From positions 70,363,362-70,427,361 of the forward strand of contig NC_065535.1 in the NCBI RefSeq assembly GCF_932294415.1: 64,000 bases of DNA, read 5' to 3'. Below the pieces are notes generated by a model. That model did no database searches. It saw only the letters and a program-made list of their open reading frames with translations, and was not told the DNA's origin. A program made the translations under genes and the position numbers. How positions within the stretch are numbered: the stretch's first letter is position 1; every line of letters begins with the position of its first letter. Below are positions 35,132 to 49,600 of this stretch, in pieces. Source of the stretch: Quercus robur (taxonomy: Eukaryota > Streptophyta > Magnoliopsida > Fagales > Fagaceae).

Positions 35132-37620
35132 AAAAAAAGACTTCGAAGTTGAAGCCTTGAAGGCGTCAAATACAATTTTGTATACTCTCAAAAAACAACG
35201 ACCTAAGAGTTAGCAAGACCAAACAAATTTAAAGGCACTCCTAGTAAATATAATCAAGAATTATTTTTTTATATACCAAATTGTCAACGCAAGAAATAAA
35301 ATGCATAGATGACTTCGGCATAAAATTGAAATGATTTTGTTTCATTTATATTGCCAACCCTGGCAATTCTTTATGCTTCAAAGCTTGTGAACAAGCTAGA
35401 TAATCTCGTCATGCATGTTCTGACCAATTATTTAGTATTACACAAGTCTTCTTAAAAGTAGCTACACTTTAATTGAAAAAGATATATATATATTTTTTAT
35501 GAAAAAGCAGGACCAGAGTTGCAATCTCCTCTGTTTATCAACGTAAGGGCGGCCAAAGACCACAATAATGTTTTGTTTGGACGGTGTGTTTGGGATCCAT
35601 TTTTTGTAATGTTATGCAACTTTACACATGTGATGTGCTTACATAATATCAATTTGTGACATGGTACCCAACAATGTAGAGAATATTTAGTCTACATATG
35701 CATACAAAAATTAGGCACACCATTTGGATTTTAGTAATAATTTTCGTGGATCTTGAACACTTTTGCCCTATGCCAGGCTTTACATTGATCATCAAGACCC
35801 ATTTATGTGGTTTAATAACTCATTGATGAGCCACCTTGGCCTTGGCAAGGCCACCATCTTAATGCAATTCCTGAAAACTTTCAATTTCTTAAGTCTATAC
35901 CATGTTACACAACTGGCTTCTGATCCTCACACATGGGCCATTTTTGTTTTGGTTATTGCTTGTATATTAAATAGATACGATTATCTATGAATTAATGTTG
36001 CAAGTTAACAATGAAATCTTTCAACAACTTTCTACACCAACTTAAGAAAATAATGATCTATATTGATTCTCACATTAGAGGGACTACCTAATTTTGAATG
36101 TCATCATCATTATCATTAGGAAGATGGTCCAAGCAGTTATCCTCATCAAGAGTGAGTCATTCATAGGCTCACACCATCAAATTCTGGTTAAACTACCAAA
36201 TTGACATAATTAATCATTAGAAAGATTAAGCAATCCTTAAAGCTTAAACAACTAAAGCAACACTGTTATTCCCAACTAATATTCCAATTGGATACTAAAA
36301 TTTAGTAAGATGGATTCATGGGGCACGTAAATTTGGGACCCCTTGTGCTGGCCAATTTTGACTTCAAAATATGGAATATGAGTATTCTTGTATTACAGAA
36401 GATTCCACCATTTTCTGCTTAGATGAGCCTTCAATATCATTATCGCCATGATTATCATGATAAAAATATACTTATCAGACTAATACAGAACCTAACCAAT
36501 TAGAACCCACTTGCTTTTTCAAATTTTCTTCTTCTAACTCATTGCTTTAGTAGAATTGAAACTAAATTCAAAAGCTAATCTTCCACTTATTGAAGATATC
36601 ATACAAGATAACAGAATCATCTATACTAAAGGCAATACTGCAAAGTAGAAAAATAATATGCAAAGGTTACAGAATATCCTTTAGTGTTTAGAATCTCCTT
36701 CAGGCAATCAGGGGGTCCAGCTCCCACACTAGAGCCTCTCGAGCCACGATGCACCTCAAATTAGTTTGGATGTATTAAAGAGCAATCCTTTATTGGATAT
36801 CACTTTAAACAAAGCAAAAAGGCAAACTTTCATCCCTGTATATTTGCCTTTAATCTATTCCTATTCCTTAAATAATTAGTTCAGTAAACATGTGGCTTAA
36901 AGAAACTCACACTAATATGAATTTTGATGTATACACTGCACACTCAACCTCAAATAATTTTGAAGTTTAACAATCCAAAATATTGGAAAGATCAAGGTCC
37001 TTTGGTCACAACTCCTAAGGGTAGGACAGTCTTCTGGCATGAACACAAGAAAACTTAATCCTTGAACTATTAAAATCCCCCTGGGGAAAATATCACTGTC
37101 ATACAACATTATACTAAGGAAAGGAATTACAACCCCACAAAACAACTTACACAGCCTTCTTACAAAAAGAAACTGTTCAAAAAGTCTGGTTTCTTCTTTC
37201 TGAAAGTATAGATAAAATAAAAGTTGTAGTCTAGGATAATTTTTCTAAATTTCAAATAGTGCATTGTTTCACTAAAGGTGTATTAGTCTATTTAGGTATG
37301 TGACAGATCAATCAGTAGGACCATTGCATTTGTGGCCAACTCACCAATATATTAACATATAAGTGGCCTTTTGTCAGTTCTTGCCTACTTTAGCAACAAA
37401 ACCATCAAGCGATTAATACAGACATCTAATCATCCACAGACTCAACTGCAAGCGACGAGATTTTTTTTGAACAGCAATAAGCTAGCATCCAGAATTTTCA
37501 ATTGAAAGCTACAAAGAATTTCAGACGGCAACACAGAAGTTGATCTATCTTTTGTAGTTTGGGCATGACAAAGTTTCTTCATGTTATTTCACCTTAGATT
37601 CAAGTATCCCAGCATGCATA
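33651..37620. other. intergenic, AT-rich, no supported gene
   Basis: Contains AT microsatellites at about 33988-34013, 34261-34280 and 35095-35126, the last followed by a poly-A run. Short frames near 35763 and 36912 show no domain. The 5' leader of the giant gene may occupy the last few hundred bases. Confidence 0.5.
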
Positions 37621-37660
37621 ATGGAGACTGGACCTGATATATCAGAAGCCGTTTCTTACA
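37621..37660 (+). CDS. putative first coding exon of the giant gene
   Basis: ATG followed by a 13-codon acidic start (METGPDISEAVSY) and then a strong donor GTATGT after a single leftover base. The next exon has its acceptor at 40773 (AAATGCAG) and begins with the two bases needed to finish the codon, so phase fits exactly. This is inferred from splice fit and composition only; the 3.1-kb intron makes it uncertain. The fallback start is ATG 40818 in exon 2. Confidence 0.45.
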
Positions 37661-40600
37661 GTATGTTTCCTAACATTCACTCTTTACATCATCACATGTT
37701 TCCACTTTGTGTTTACTTCATATTTGTAAAATAAGATCACTGATATTTTCATTTTTTCGGTAAGTTGATATGTCAGCCTAGAGTAGACTTAACTATTTTG
37801 TAATGATTGGCTTACTCTAATCTAGAAGTTGATTTCTGGATTATTGACATTATATGAATCTCTAGGAAGCATGGATATTGATACGGCTTGGACAGTCGGA
37901 AACATGTCTGATACATATCCATGAATTGAAAAAAAAAATTTAGAGGAGGTTACTTCTGTGACATGGTAGGATGCTTTGGTGATATGGCTGGGGCATGGTT
38001 GAGACTCATTTGAGGTGAAAATATATGAGAGAATGAAGTATCAATTGAGCTATAGCTTAGTCATAGATGATAGTTTCTTTGTACTTTAAATACATGCTTC
38101 TTTCCCACCTCTTGTTGCTCATTTATTAGTTTTAGATGTGTTCTATAATCTTTTGGTGCATGATTTTTTATCTTCTAAATGAAAATTTAATTTATTATAT
38201 AAACATAAATGTATATTTATTGATTGATTAATTAATTAAAATATCCTTGTTGTTTTTCAAGAATTGTTATTTATCCGTATCATCTCACATGTGCGTTTCT
38301 TGTTAGCATATTTGATTAGTTAAACATCTAGGAAACAGCGTTTTAGCGACACAAGTTTATAAGACTCTGTTGCTCAATAGGAAAATATTAACTGTGCAAT
38401 ATCAAAATTATCTTACATACAAGCAGAATTTGAAGTAAATTGTTGTTCTTTTGCTGCAAACAGAATTCTATAAACCAGATGTTCCATCAATTGTGCGGCT
38501 AAGTTTTTAGCTTGTTCATCATTTTCCTTCTAAAGTATCAATATATTGTATATTGTGGCCTTTTCTACTTTCTTTTCCACCAGTATACAACTTTTCATCC
38601 TTTTTGATAGAAATTAGTTCAATATCTACGGCTGTATTACTCCTTTAGCACAAAATACATTTAAATCTTTTCCTTCTAAAGTATCAATATATTGTATATT
38701 GTGGCCTTTTCTACTTTCTTTTCCACCAGTATACAACTTTTCATCCTTTTTGATAGAAATTAGTTCAATATCTACGGCTGTATTACTCCTTTAGCACAAA
38801 ATACATTTAAAGGGTTACACTGGATCAGAATTTTGATACTTGTATGCCAGTCTTAAATTTTCAAGACTATAGAAATGATTAGAAAATGTTGTCTCATTCT
38901 TGAAATGCAAAATAATTAAAGTAAATTTCAGAGGCAAGCAATGGTTTATCCATTAGGCAAGACTCACATAAGTTCTTCCTTAACTTGCCATGAATCATCT
39001 TTAAGATTGCCTGATTTACTTTATTACAACAAAGCCTATTCTAACTCAATATTGCATCTCACATGTACATACTGGCCACAGTTTATAATTAAAAAAAAAA
39101 AAAAAAAAAATTCAAACAGACACATATGCACATGCATACACAAGTAAATAGAACCATAACTGCAAAACATATATACTTAAAGTCCGTTTAAGAATAACTT
39201 ATTTGGTTGAAACTGATAACTTTTTGTTGAAAGTGTGCTAAAGTATGCTTGTACCTTTAAAAAAAAATTTTGAAAATATGAGAAAATGCGGGAAAAAGTG
39301 AGGTTTTAAAAAGCTGTACATAAAAATTAAAAGCTGAACTTATAAGCTCATGCCAAACACACTCTTATCATCCAAATATGTACTAAAAAACCTACATGTT
39401 TTTAATTGAAGGACAAAAGCTTTGCAAGAGACCAAAAGCAACAACCGTCTTAGAACAAATATCCACATACCTTTATATTCCAATTTCAGTCAACCACCCA
39501 AGAAACTAATCTTGAATATTTATAGTTAAGACACTATTGAGGAATAACTATTTCCTGTAATGAACTAAATAGCTATTTCTCATAGATAATCATTCTATTA
39601 CATGCTCTATTACAGCATACCAAACGTGTCATAAGTAATGTAGGGGTATAATGCATTACAAGGAAGATGACAGCTTGGCACAAGGCCAACCAAGCCAAAG
39701 GGTTCATTTCACATATGTTATAGGCATATTGTTATTGTAGTTAAATCCCCAATAAACAATATGGCATAGATGAATTGAACCCTTAGGCTTGACTGGCCTT
39801 GTGCCGTGTCACTCTTTCATGCCATGTTACCATGCCACATCATCATCATCATCATCATCATCCTTGTAATGCATTAGACTCCTACATCATAAAGAACCCA
39901 AAAGTTCTTGTGCAACAACCTTTCCCTTAAAGTAAATAGGAATATGCAAATAGACAAGTGCCTTTTCAGCAATGTTGTGTGACTTCAGTACCATCACAAA
40001 CTGGCACTCTAGGAAAGTGACAATTTGGACAAAGAGACAAATATAGGATATTTTTCCTTTCAAGAAAATTTTCTCAGAATATGCATGCATAAATGTATAT
40101 TTTGGTGATATTCCTCTAGCTGTTGAACTTATCAATTTCATAAAGAGGCACAACCAAAGATGACCTGTGTGTGTTTGAAATAGCACCTTTTAACATGCAT
40201 TGATGAAATTACACACAGACCTGCCCAGATTTCTAAAATAAGTTCTTTTAAAGTCATTCACATGACTGAGACATGATCAAGTAGTTTTAAACACACATTG
40301 GTTGGAACAAAGTTGTCTCCTTTAATCCAAATAAAGCGTATAATTGTAGAGAAAATAATATTACAAAAATAGAGTAAGGAGATGAGGGAAAAGGAGAATA
40401 TGATATTTTATGGACATCATATATATATTTCATGCAAAATATAATGTAAACTGAGAAATAAAAGACAGTGTAATCAATTCAAGATGACAAATCTCCTGAA
40501 CTTGAGAGAGGAAATAGTCATTATTTGTTAATTTTCTGCTTAATTCTCTCATTAATGCATTCAATGTACATAAATAGTCAAGGATGAGATAACCTCATCA

Positions 40601-43600
40601 ACAAATCCTAAAACATAGGAACTAATCATATCCTAAAGCATAGGAATTAAATTGAATACAAATAGATAACAATAATAATCTATCTAGGAAGATTTATTCT
40701 ATTTCTAAACTAAATTCAAATAATTTATCCAATACCTGGGTCATAACATGGTCTATCCCTAAATCAAATGCAGATGGAAGAATTTGTCAGGCTGATGAAA
40801 TAACAAGACAAGCAGAAATGGTGATTTCAGATGACGAAAAGCAGCTTCAAAAAGGTGAAAAAATTGAGGCTGTAGAAGAGGCAGGAATAGAGATGACAGA
40901 AGTGGAAGAGATAAACAAAAAGGCAATACCAGGTGACAAAAACCATGACACAATAAATGTTACAGGAACTAGTTCACAGATGGCAAAGACTGAAGAAGAA
41001 AACCTCAACATTGAAGGGCATGAAACTTTAAAGGATGAGAGAGTCCATGATCAACATGTTGAAGTAATTTCAAATCAACAGGCTTCCATTGAAGAAATCC
41101 CACAAAGTACAGAGAGAGAGATGAAGGATGCACAGAAAGAAGAGGAAAGAGAGACAGTGGTGGACAAAGATGCTTTGGTAGAATCAAGTGAAGAAGTTAT
41201 CAGCATACTTGAGGCAACCGCGGTTCAAACTAGTAAAGCTTCAGTTCATACCAAAGATTTGACAGTCAACAACTTAAAAAAGGATGTTCAAACAGTGACA
41301 GACCTATGTACCAAAGATGAAACTATAGACAAATCCTCTACCGCTGACACCACACTCTTCCAAGAAGGGCTTGAAGAAACAAAATTGAAAGGATTAGAGT
41401 ACAAGGAAACTGAGAAGTACTCTGATTTGGTGGCTGAGGAAAAGGGTCTTGAAACAATTAGGCCTAGTGAAGAGAAAGGAAATAAGGACAAGAAAGATAA
41501 GGTCATGTATGATAGAATTGAAGATGCCTCCTTTTCAACTAAAGAAGAAAGTCCAAACATTCAGAATGATGAAGGCACAACCTTGGATATTGGAGATGGA
41601 GATAAGGACAAGCCTGAAAAGTCATCTGTCATCCTAGAACAAAGCAGGACAAGCCAACAAGAAGATGGACCAGAAGTAGGAGAGAAGATAAAAGACGCCT
41701 GCAGCACTGAATGCGAAGAGAAAAAACAAGATGCAACTGAATTAAACAAGCAAGAGAAAGATGTAACTTCAGTTGAAGATGAAATGCAAAATAAGAACAG
41801 GTTAGATACCCCCTTTGTCACAGAAGAGACAAGCCAGCAGGAAGTAGACAATTCTGAGATATTCAAAGTGGACCCCAAAATTGGGTTAGAGAATATTGTC
41901 GTGGAGAGTACAAAAGAAGTTACAAACCCAAATGAAATCTTTGAGAAATTTGCCCAAGCTGATAGCTCTGCAAGTGAAAACAGTAAGGATGTTGAAAATT
42001 ATGACAAAAAGCCTGATGCTTCCTCCGGGTCATGTGAGGATGGTATGCAGAGCAAAGCTGAGGACCTGGATGTGACAGAAGCTTCAGCAGGGGAGACAAG
42101 AGAGAAGGAAGGGTTTACAGTCATGGTGAATGAAGATAACATCAGCAAAACAGATTTCATTGAGGCCATGAAGCTTAGCAAATTGGAATCAAAAGAGCAC
42201 GAGGGAGGCCCTGAGCATAATTTATTGCAGCAAAATGAACCAGAAAAGGAGGAGCTTGAAAGACCCTCAAATAAGATTTCTGAGGAGATTGAAACAGGAG
42301 CTTCAAGGGAAAACACTCAATTCGAAAATCCAGAAGATAGTTTCAAGGAAAAAAGGCAGGATGACAAATCAACTGCTACTTATGATACCACTAGTGTTGA
42401 AATTCCTGGGCAAAAGGTTAGATATTCTTTCTTCTTCTTCTTTTTTTTTCTTTTTTTTCCAAATAAAAAGTTTAGATATTATTCTCCAATTTGTTTGATT
42501 AGAACATATATCCTGGTTTTGATAATCTATTTTTATGTCGCTGAGGTAAACAGTTTTTTTCATAAATACTAAAGATTTCATTGATTGTTTATTTCTGATG
42601 CAGAATCCCCCACTGATTGATTCAAATGAGAAGACTGAAAGTTCAGAAGCTGAAATTCCAAACAACAATGCCAACAATTTACATGTTACACATTCATTGG
42701 TTGAAGAGACAGAACAAGTGCAAGGCAAAAGGATTGATGAAGTCTTCGAATTTGAACCTGAAGAAGAAATACAAAAGTCAACTTGTACCTCTACGGATGA
42801 GGAAAATCAAGCAGCAAATGCGTCTGAAGCATACAAAAGCACAGAGGGCACAGTAATAGAGCATTCATCTGCAGAAGGGACAGTAAGAATGGAAACAAAC
42901 ATTACTGAGAAACTTGAAACAGTTTATGGATTGGAATCTGATGAGAAGTTAGAGGTCAGTGATGCTCAGGCTAACATACCAGAGGTGGCACATAAGGAAG
43001 AAGCTATTGTTATAGGTATACATAAAATTGCAAAAAGTGAGTAGTTTCAATTCAAAACCTCAACCAAAATTTTCCCTTTTACATAATTCATGCTCATCTT
43101 ACTTGCAATTAAAACAAACTTTAAAAGTTCAAACAGAACAGGGAAATGTATTATGAGCTTTTGGTTGCAGTAGGTAGGAGCCCTGTAGACAGGTACTGAA
43201 CACTAAAAAAGACATTTCTAATATAGGGACTCAATCACTAAGTAAGTCATACTTAGAGTCAATCACATATATTCTTTTTTTGTCATTCTATTCTATTCAA
43301 AGTTATACTCTACATTACTTCCTTAATTGGCACGTCTTTTTTTAGAACTTTCGTTAATGTTATTTTTTTCTTCTTCTTCTTCTTCTACCTTTTTTTGTTA
43401 TCTCAACTTAAATTTACTCACTGTTTTTCATTGGTGCATTAATCTCTCTCCTCCAAACATGACCAAATCATCTCAAGCAACTCTTCCTCATCTTTTTATC
43501 AATAGGGGTCCCCTATCTTTAAGCGAATTTACTCATTCGAATGCTATCTTTCTGTGTATATCCACTTATATAATCTTAACATTCTCATATTGAGTACACT

Positions 43601-46600
43601 CATTTTATGAGTATGTCGCTTCTTAACAGTCTAACATTTAGTATATAGAGCATAATTGGTCTTATAGCAGTCATATAAATTGTCCCTTTAACTTAATGGT
43701 TATTCTACAATTATATAAACTCTTGATGCATTTTTCTACTTCATCCACCTTACTCTTATCCTAAAATTCACATAATCTTCAATCTCTCCATCTTTATGAA
43801 TCACAATTTACCCCCTTTGGTTCGGCACTTTCACAATCTAGTCCAAAATATTTCAATTGCTAATATTACTACTAAAGTTTGGACAAATTGAAACTGTTAG
43901 TTTTCCATCCAAACTAGCAGATTTTACATTTTGTGGCCATTTCCTTCAATTTTCTCATCCTTCTTCTTCACTGGAATTCTTCTTCTTAAAAGGAAAAATG
44001 AATTACACCAAATATATGACCATCACCATTAGAGATCAAAGAAAATTCCATTTAATACAAATTACACCAAATCCATGATCATCATTAACAAAATTAATGC
44101 ATGATAACAAGCAAGTAGCTACTGTTCTAGAAAGCTCACGAGCTCATCAACACTTCAGTATGGCCACAAATTTCTATAACTGCTAACACGGTCAAATATT
44201 TGACTACAGCCAACATATATGTATACTCCAATGAGTTTGTAGGAAATGATGAACCTCAAACATCCAATGCAGGTAATGACATTGAAGAAGGCTCACTTGA
44301 AAATGACAGAACTAAAGTCGCCCACTCTGTATATACTGGAGACAAGACTGTCGAGCAAAGCTTACCAGTAAGAAGTCTTACAGAACCAGCACCAACATTG
44401 AGCGGTGAAGATGAGAGGAGCAATATAATACTGGAAGAGGTTTGACTGCAATGTAGAACTTATAATTAAATGAATATGTATGTACATGGATACATATGTG
44501 TTAGAATTATTATTAAAGGATTAAATTTACCATTTCCTTATAGCTTAAGCTTTTGGGACATTCAGTAATTTATCATGGTATTAAAGCAGGAGATTCTAAG
44601 TTTGATCCCCGTCTCCACTCTACCTCCCATTTAACATGTTAAGAATCCCAAGCGTTGGGCCTCACTTATTAAGGGGGAGTTTAGACTCACATGTGAGGTG
44701 GAGGTGTTAGAATTATTATTAAATGATTAAATTCACAATTTCCTAATAGTTTAAGCTTTTAGGACATTCAGTAATTTATCAATATGTATGTACATGCATG
44801 CACACTTCTATAATGTGTGTCTATTTATTCACACAAAAATTCTCATTTTCTGTAGTTTTATTCTATTCAGCTCATTTTCATTCTGAAGCCTCATCTGTTA
44901 AAACAGGTGCATGATGGGCATAAGATTCCAGTTCCAGGTAGTGGGGATGTCAATAAAGAACAGATTTTTGAAGCCAATGCTACATTTTTCACACCAAAAC
45001 CAATTGAAAAGGAAACAACAAAGATATACCAAGACAGTGAAAAGGAAACAAAAATTTCAAGAGAGGAGGATGGCAGTTTAGAGATAATGAAAGAAGGACA
45101 AGTCAATGAACTCTCGCAGGAGTCCATTGGAAAAGGTCCAATTCAGGACTTCAAAGAAGATGAAAAGGAAGCCTACAAAGATGAGGTTAGCTTTTATCAA
45201 AATTACATGGCTTATTTATTTATTTTTTTTTTTTTCCAAACTTTAACTTGTATGGGATGTACTTAATTTGACAGATTTTAGAGAAGTCACAGCCTGCCAG
45301 AGCAGGTGAGAGCATTGTACATGAGATAAATCATGATGAAAGCTCGGAAGAAATTCTTCATGCTTCATTGGCAAAACAAGAGGAAGGTCTCCAGGGAGAA
45401 GTTGAGCACCTGGTTTCTACAGAAGCTTCAGCAGAGAATGGAGACAAGGACACATCTTCTGTCAAAGTGACTGAGGACAACAATGACAATAACAATATCG
45501 GGCTAGCTGAAGCTACAGGAAACAGTGCAAAGGTAACTCCACAAGGGGAAGAAGATTCAGAAGAGGGACTGCAGATAGATGAAACAGCAAGCATTGTAGT
45601 TGAAAGCCCAGAAGATATTCTCATTGCTTCATTAGTGAAACAAAAGGAAGATCTGCAAGAAGAAGGTGAAAAACTGGATTCAACTGAAGCTTCAATAAAG
45701 AACAATGATGAGGAAACATATTCCATCAAAATGGCTGAAGAGAATGATGAAAATAACAAGCTAGCTGAAACTACAGAAACCAGTGTAAAGGTAACACCAA
45801 AAGGTGAAGAAGATTCAGAACATGCTTTACAGCATGATGAACCCCGAGAGACAAAACATGAGTTTGAAAGCCCTGGAGAAGTTCTTGATACTTCATTGGT
45901 GAACCCAGGGAAAGGCTTGCAGGGAGAAAGTACAAACCTGGCTCAAGCAGAAACTTCACAAGAGAAAAGAGATGAAGGCATATCTTCTGTCAAAGTTGTG
46001 GACAATGACAGGCTAGCTGAGACTACAGAGAACAGAGAAAAGGCAACACCAGAAGGTGAAGAAGATTCAGATCAAATTTTACAGAAAGATGAACCAGGAG
46101 AGGGCATTACACGTGAGACAAATAATGGAGCCGAAATCCCAGAGAATATTTCTGATCCTACTTTGGTGACACAGGAGGAAGGCCTGCAGGGAGAATCTGA
46201 AAACCTGGCTCCAACAGAAGCTGCAATAGAGAAAAGAGATGAGGACAAATCTTACATCAAAGTAACTGAGGACAACGATGACAATGAACAAGCTGAAGGT
46301 ACAGAAAACAGTGAAAAGGTAACACCAGAAGGTGGAGAAGATTCAGAGAAAATACTACAGATAGATGAACCAAGACAGAGCATTGTAGGCATGGAAAATC
46401 GCAATGTTGACAGCCCTGAAGGTGAAGAAGATTCAGAACATGCTTTACAGCATAATGAACCACGAGAGACAAATCATGAGTTTGAAAGCCCTGGAGAAGT
46501 TCTTGATACTTCATTGGTAGGGAAAGGTTTGCAGGGAGAATGTACGAACCTGGCTCCAGCAGAAACTTCACAAGAGAAAAGAGATGAAGGCATATCTTCT

Positions 46601-49600
46601 GCCAAAATTGTTGAGGACAATGACAGGCTAGTTGAGACTACAGAGGACAGAGCAAAGGCAACACCAGAAGGTGAAGAAGATTCAGATCAAATTTTACAGA
46701 AAGATGAACCAGCAGAGGGCATTACACGTGAGACAAATAATGGAGCCGTTTCTGATCCTACATTGGTGAAACAGGAGGAAGACCTGCAGGGAGAATCTGA
46801 AAACCTGGCTCCAAGAATAGAAGCTGCAATAGAGAAAAGAGAAGAGGAATCTTACATCAAAGTAACTGAGGACAACAATGATAATGAACAAGCTGAAGTT
46901 ACAGAAAACAGTGAAAAGGTAACACCAGAAGGTGGAGAAGATTCAGAGAAAATACTACAGGTAGATGAACCAGGACAGAGCATTGTAGGCATGGAAAATC
47001 GCAATGTTGACAGCCCTGAAGGTGAAGAAGATTCAGAACAAGCTTTACAGCGTGATGAACCACGAGAGACAAATCATGAGTTTGAAAGCCCCGGAGAAAT
47101 TCTTGATACTTCATTGGTGAACTCAGGGAAAGGTTTGCAGGGAGAAAGTACGAACCTGGCTCAAGCAGAAACTTCACAAGAGAAAAGAGATGAAGCCATT
47201 ACTTCTGTCAAAGTTGCTGTGGACAATGATGACAATGACAAACTAGCTGAGGCTATAGAGAACAGTGCAAAGGCAACACCAGAAGGTGACGAAAATTCAG
47301 AACAAATTTTACAGAAATATGAACCAGGAGAGGGCATTACACATGAGACAAATAATGGAGCCGAAATCTTAGAAACTATTTCTGATCCTCCATTGGTGAA
47401 ACAGGAGGAAGGCCTACAGGGAGAATCTGAAAACCTGGCTCCAACAGAAGCTGCAATAGAGAAAAGAGATGAGGACACATCTTACATCAAAGAGGTTGAG
47501 GACAACAATGACAATGGACAAGCTGAAGCTATAGAAAACAGTGAAAAGGTAACACCAGAAGGTGGAGAAGATTCAGAGAAAATACAACAGATAAATGAAC
47601 CAGGACAGAACATTGTAGGCATGGAAAATCGCAATGTTGACAGCCCTGAAAATAATCTTGATACTTTGTTCGTGAAACAAGAGGAAGTTCTACAGGGAGA
47701 AGGTTATAACTCGGTTCCGACAAAAACTTCAATAGAGAATAGTGATGAGGACACATTTTCTGTCAAAGTGGCTGAAAACAATGATGAGAATAATAGACCA
47801 GCTGAGACTATGGAAGACGGTGTAAAGGTCACACCAAAAGGTGAAGAAAATTCAGAGCAGGTCTTGCAGAAAGATGACCCACAAGAGAAATATCACAATG
47901 TTGAAAGCCCAGACAATATTCTTGATAAATCATTGTTGAATCTAGAGGAAGACCTCCATGTAGATGGCGAGGACTTAGCTCCAACAGAAGCTTCAATAGA
48001 GAATAAAGATGAGGACTCATCTCTTGTCAAAGTGGCTGAACACAAAGATGGCAATAATAGGCAAGATGAGGCCAAAGAAAACAATGCCGATGGAACACCA
48101 AAAGATGAAGAAGATTCAGAACATGTTTTACAGAAAGATGCAGTTGATGAGAGCATCACATGTGAGACAGATCATGAAGTTGAAAAACATGAAAAAGCTC
48201 TTAATACTCCACTAGCAAAACAAGAGGAATGTCTGCAGGGACAAGATGAAAACATGATTCCAACAGAAGCTTCAATAGAGAAAAGAGATGGGGAAATATC
48301 TTCTACGAAAATAGCTGAAGGCAATGATGGCATTAACGGGGTTGCTGAGGCTGAAGGAAATAGTGTGAAGGAAACAGCAAAAGGTGGAGAAGAGTTGGAA
48401 CCAGTCTTCCAGAGAGATGCAAATGAGAAGCTTGAACAACTTCTAGATGTAACACCTGAAGAAATGGAGGCAGAATCTTCAAGTGAAAATATGAAAAAGA
48501 GTACCTGCATGAAAGAGGAAGGAATCATTCAGAACGTTGAAGAAACTTCAAAAAAAGAAAAGAGAGAAGAAACAGAAACTACTGATGATAAAAAAGAAAA
48601 AGAAGCTGCCAGAGAAAAGGTAAATACTACTATAATAAAATCTTTGTAGTTGAGAAATTTTCACTTATCCCAAAAGCTTAAACTATTAGGAAAAAGGTAA
48701 ATTTAACCATTCATCCAATATTCGAACACTCCTCCTCTCATATGGGCTCAGACTCTCTCTAAATAAGTAGGGCCAAACACATAGGATTTTTAACTTTTTA
48801 GATGGGACAGAGAGGAGATATGCTTCAAACTTAGGACCACAACTTTAACACCATGACAAATTACTAATTCTCCTAAAAGTATAAGTTGTTAGGAAAGAGT
48901 AAATTTGATTATTTTACCTTTATTCTAACAAAAGTCAAATCTCATTTATATTTGGTTATAATGTGACAAGTTGTTTTCCTACAGAGATTAAGTTGACCAC
49001 TAAGCTGGAGGAAACAAAAGAATGGGTCACAGGGGGATACGAAAAAAAACAAAAGGCACAATTGTGCTATTGAGTCACCATATGTTCAGCACTTAACATG
49101 TTTTTATTTTGTTTTCCCGTTTTAAACAATATGCATTTTCTTCAAAGTGTGTTGCTCCTACAAAATTTTTATGCAGATTAGAACTCCCACTGCCCAGTTG
49201 TTAGGAGAATAGAGAATTGATAGTTTGCAAAAGAAACCTAAAATTCACCAAAACCAAGGAAACTGAGTTCCTTATATTTACTATGGGGGTACTATCAAAA
49301 CATATTCCAATTATTTCAATCTTGTGCATTACTGTCAAGTACCAACTAATACATCCTTAATTTAATATCAAAGGTACGCTTTACTGATTGTTTTTCTATC
49401 AAAACAATGGAGTCTAATTCAAAACTTCATTTGCAATGTAGACATTTGATGCTACTACTAGTATCGACAAAGGAAATAGGGAACTGATATTAGAGGAAAT
49501 TGACAGTGTTAAGGACCAATCTCCAGAATTTAATGAGAAAGAAACAACTGAAGAGAACTCCAAGGATCAACAGGTTCTACTTCGATAAAAATTTTAAGTT

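Noticed and set aside
36090..36160. Minus-strand acidic codon run ending in a stop (DEDNCLDHLPNDNDDD)
   Set aside because: An in-frame stop lies just upstream and no acceptor is visible; short trinucleotide-rich DNA explains it.
39887..40186. 99-codon minus-strand frame upstream of giant-gene exon 2
   Set aside because: No known domain, no splice context; begins at the edge of a MITE.
48960..49080. Possible exon between exon 6 and exon 7 (reads IKLTTKLEETKEWVTGG) with a partner near 50978-51060
   Set aside because: Both copies hit a stop or lack a donor, and the second lies behind an in-frame interruption; probably a dead exon carried along by the duplication.
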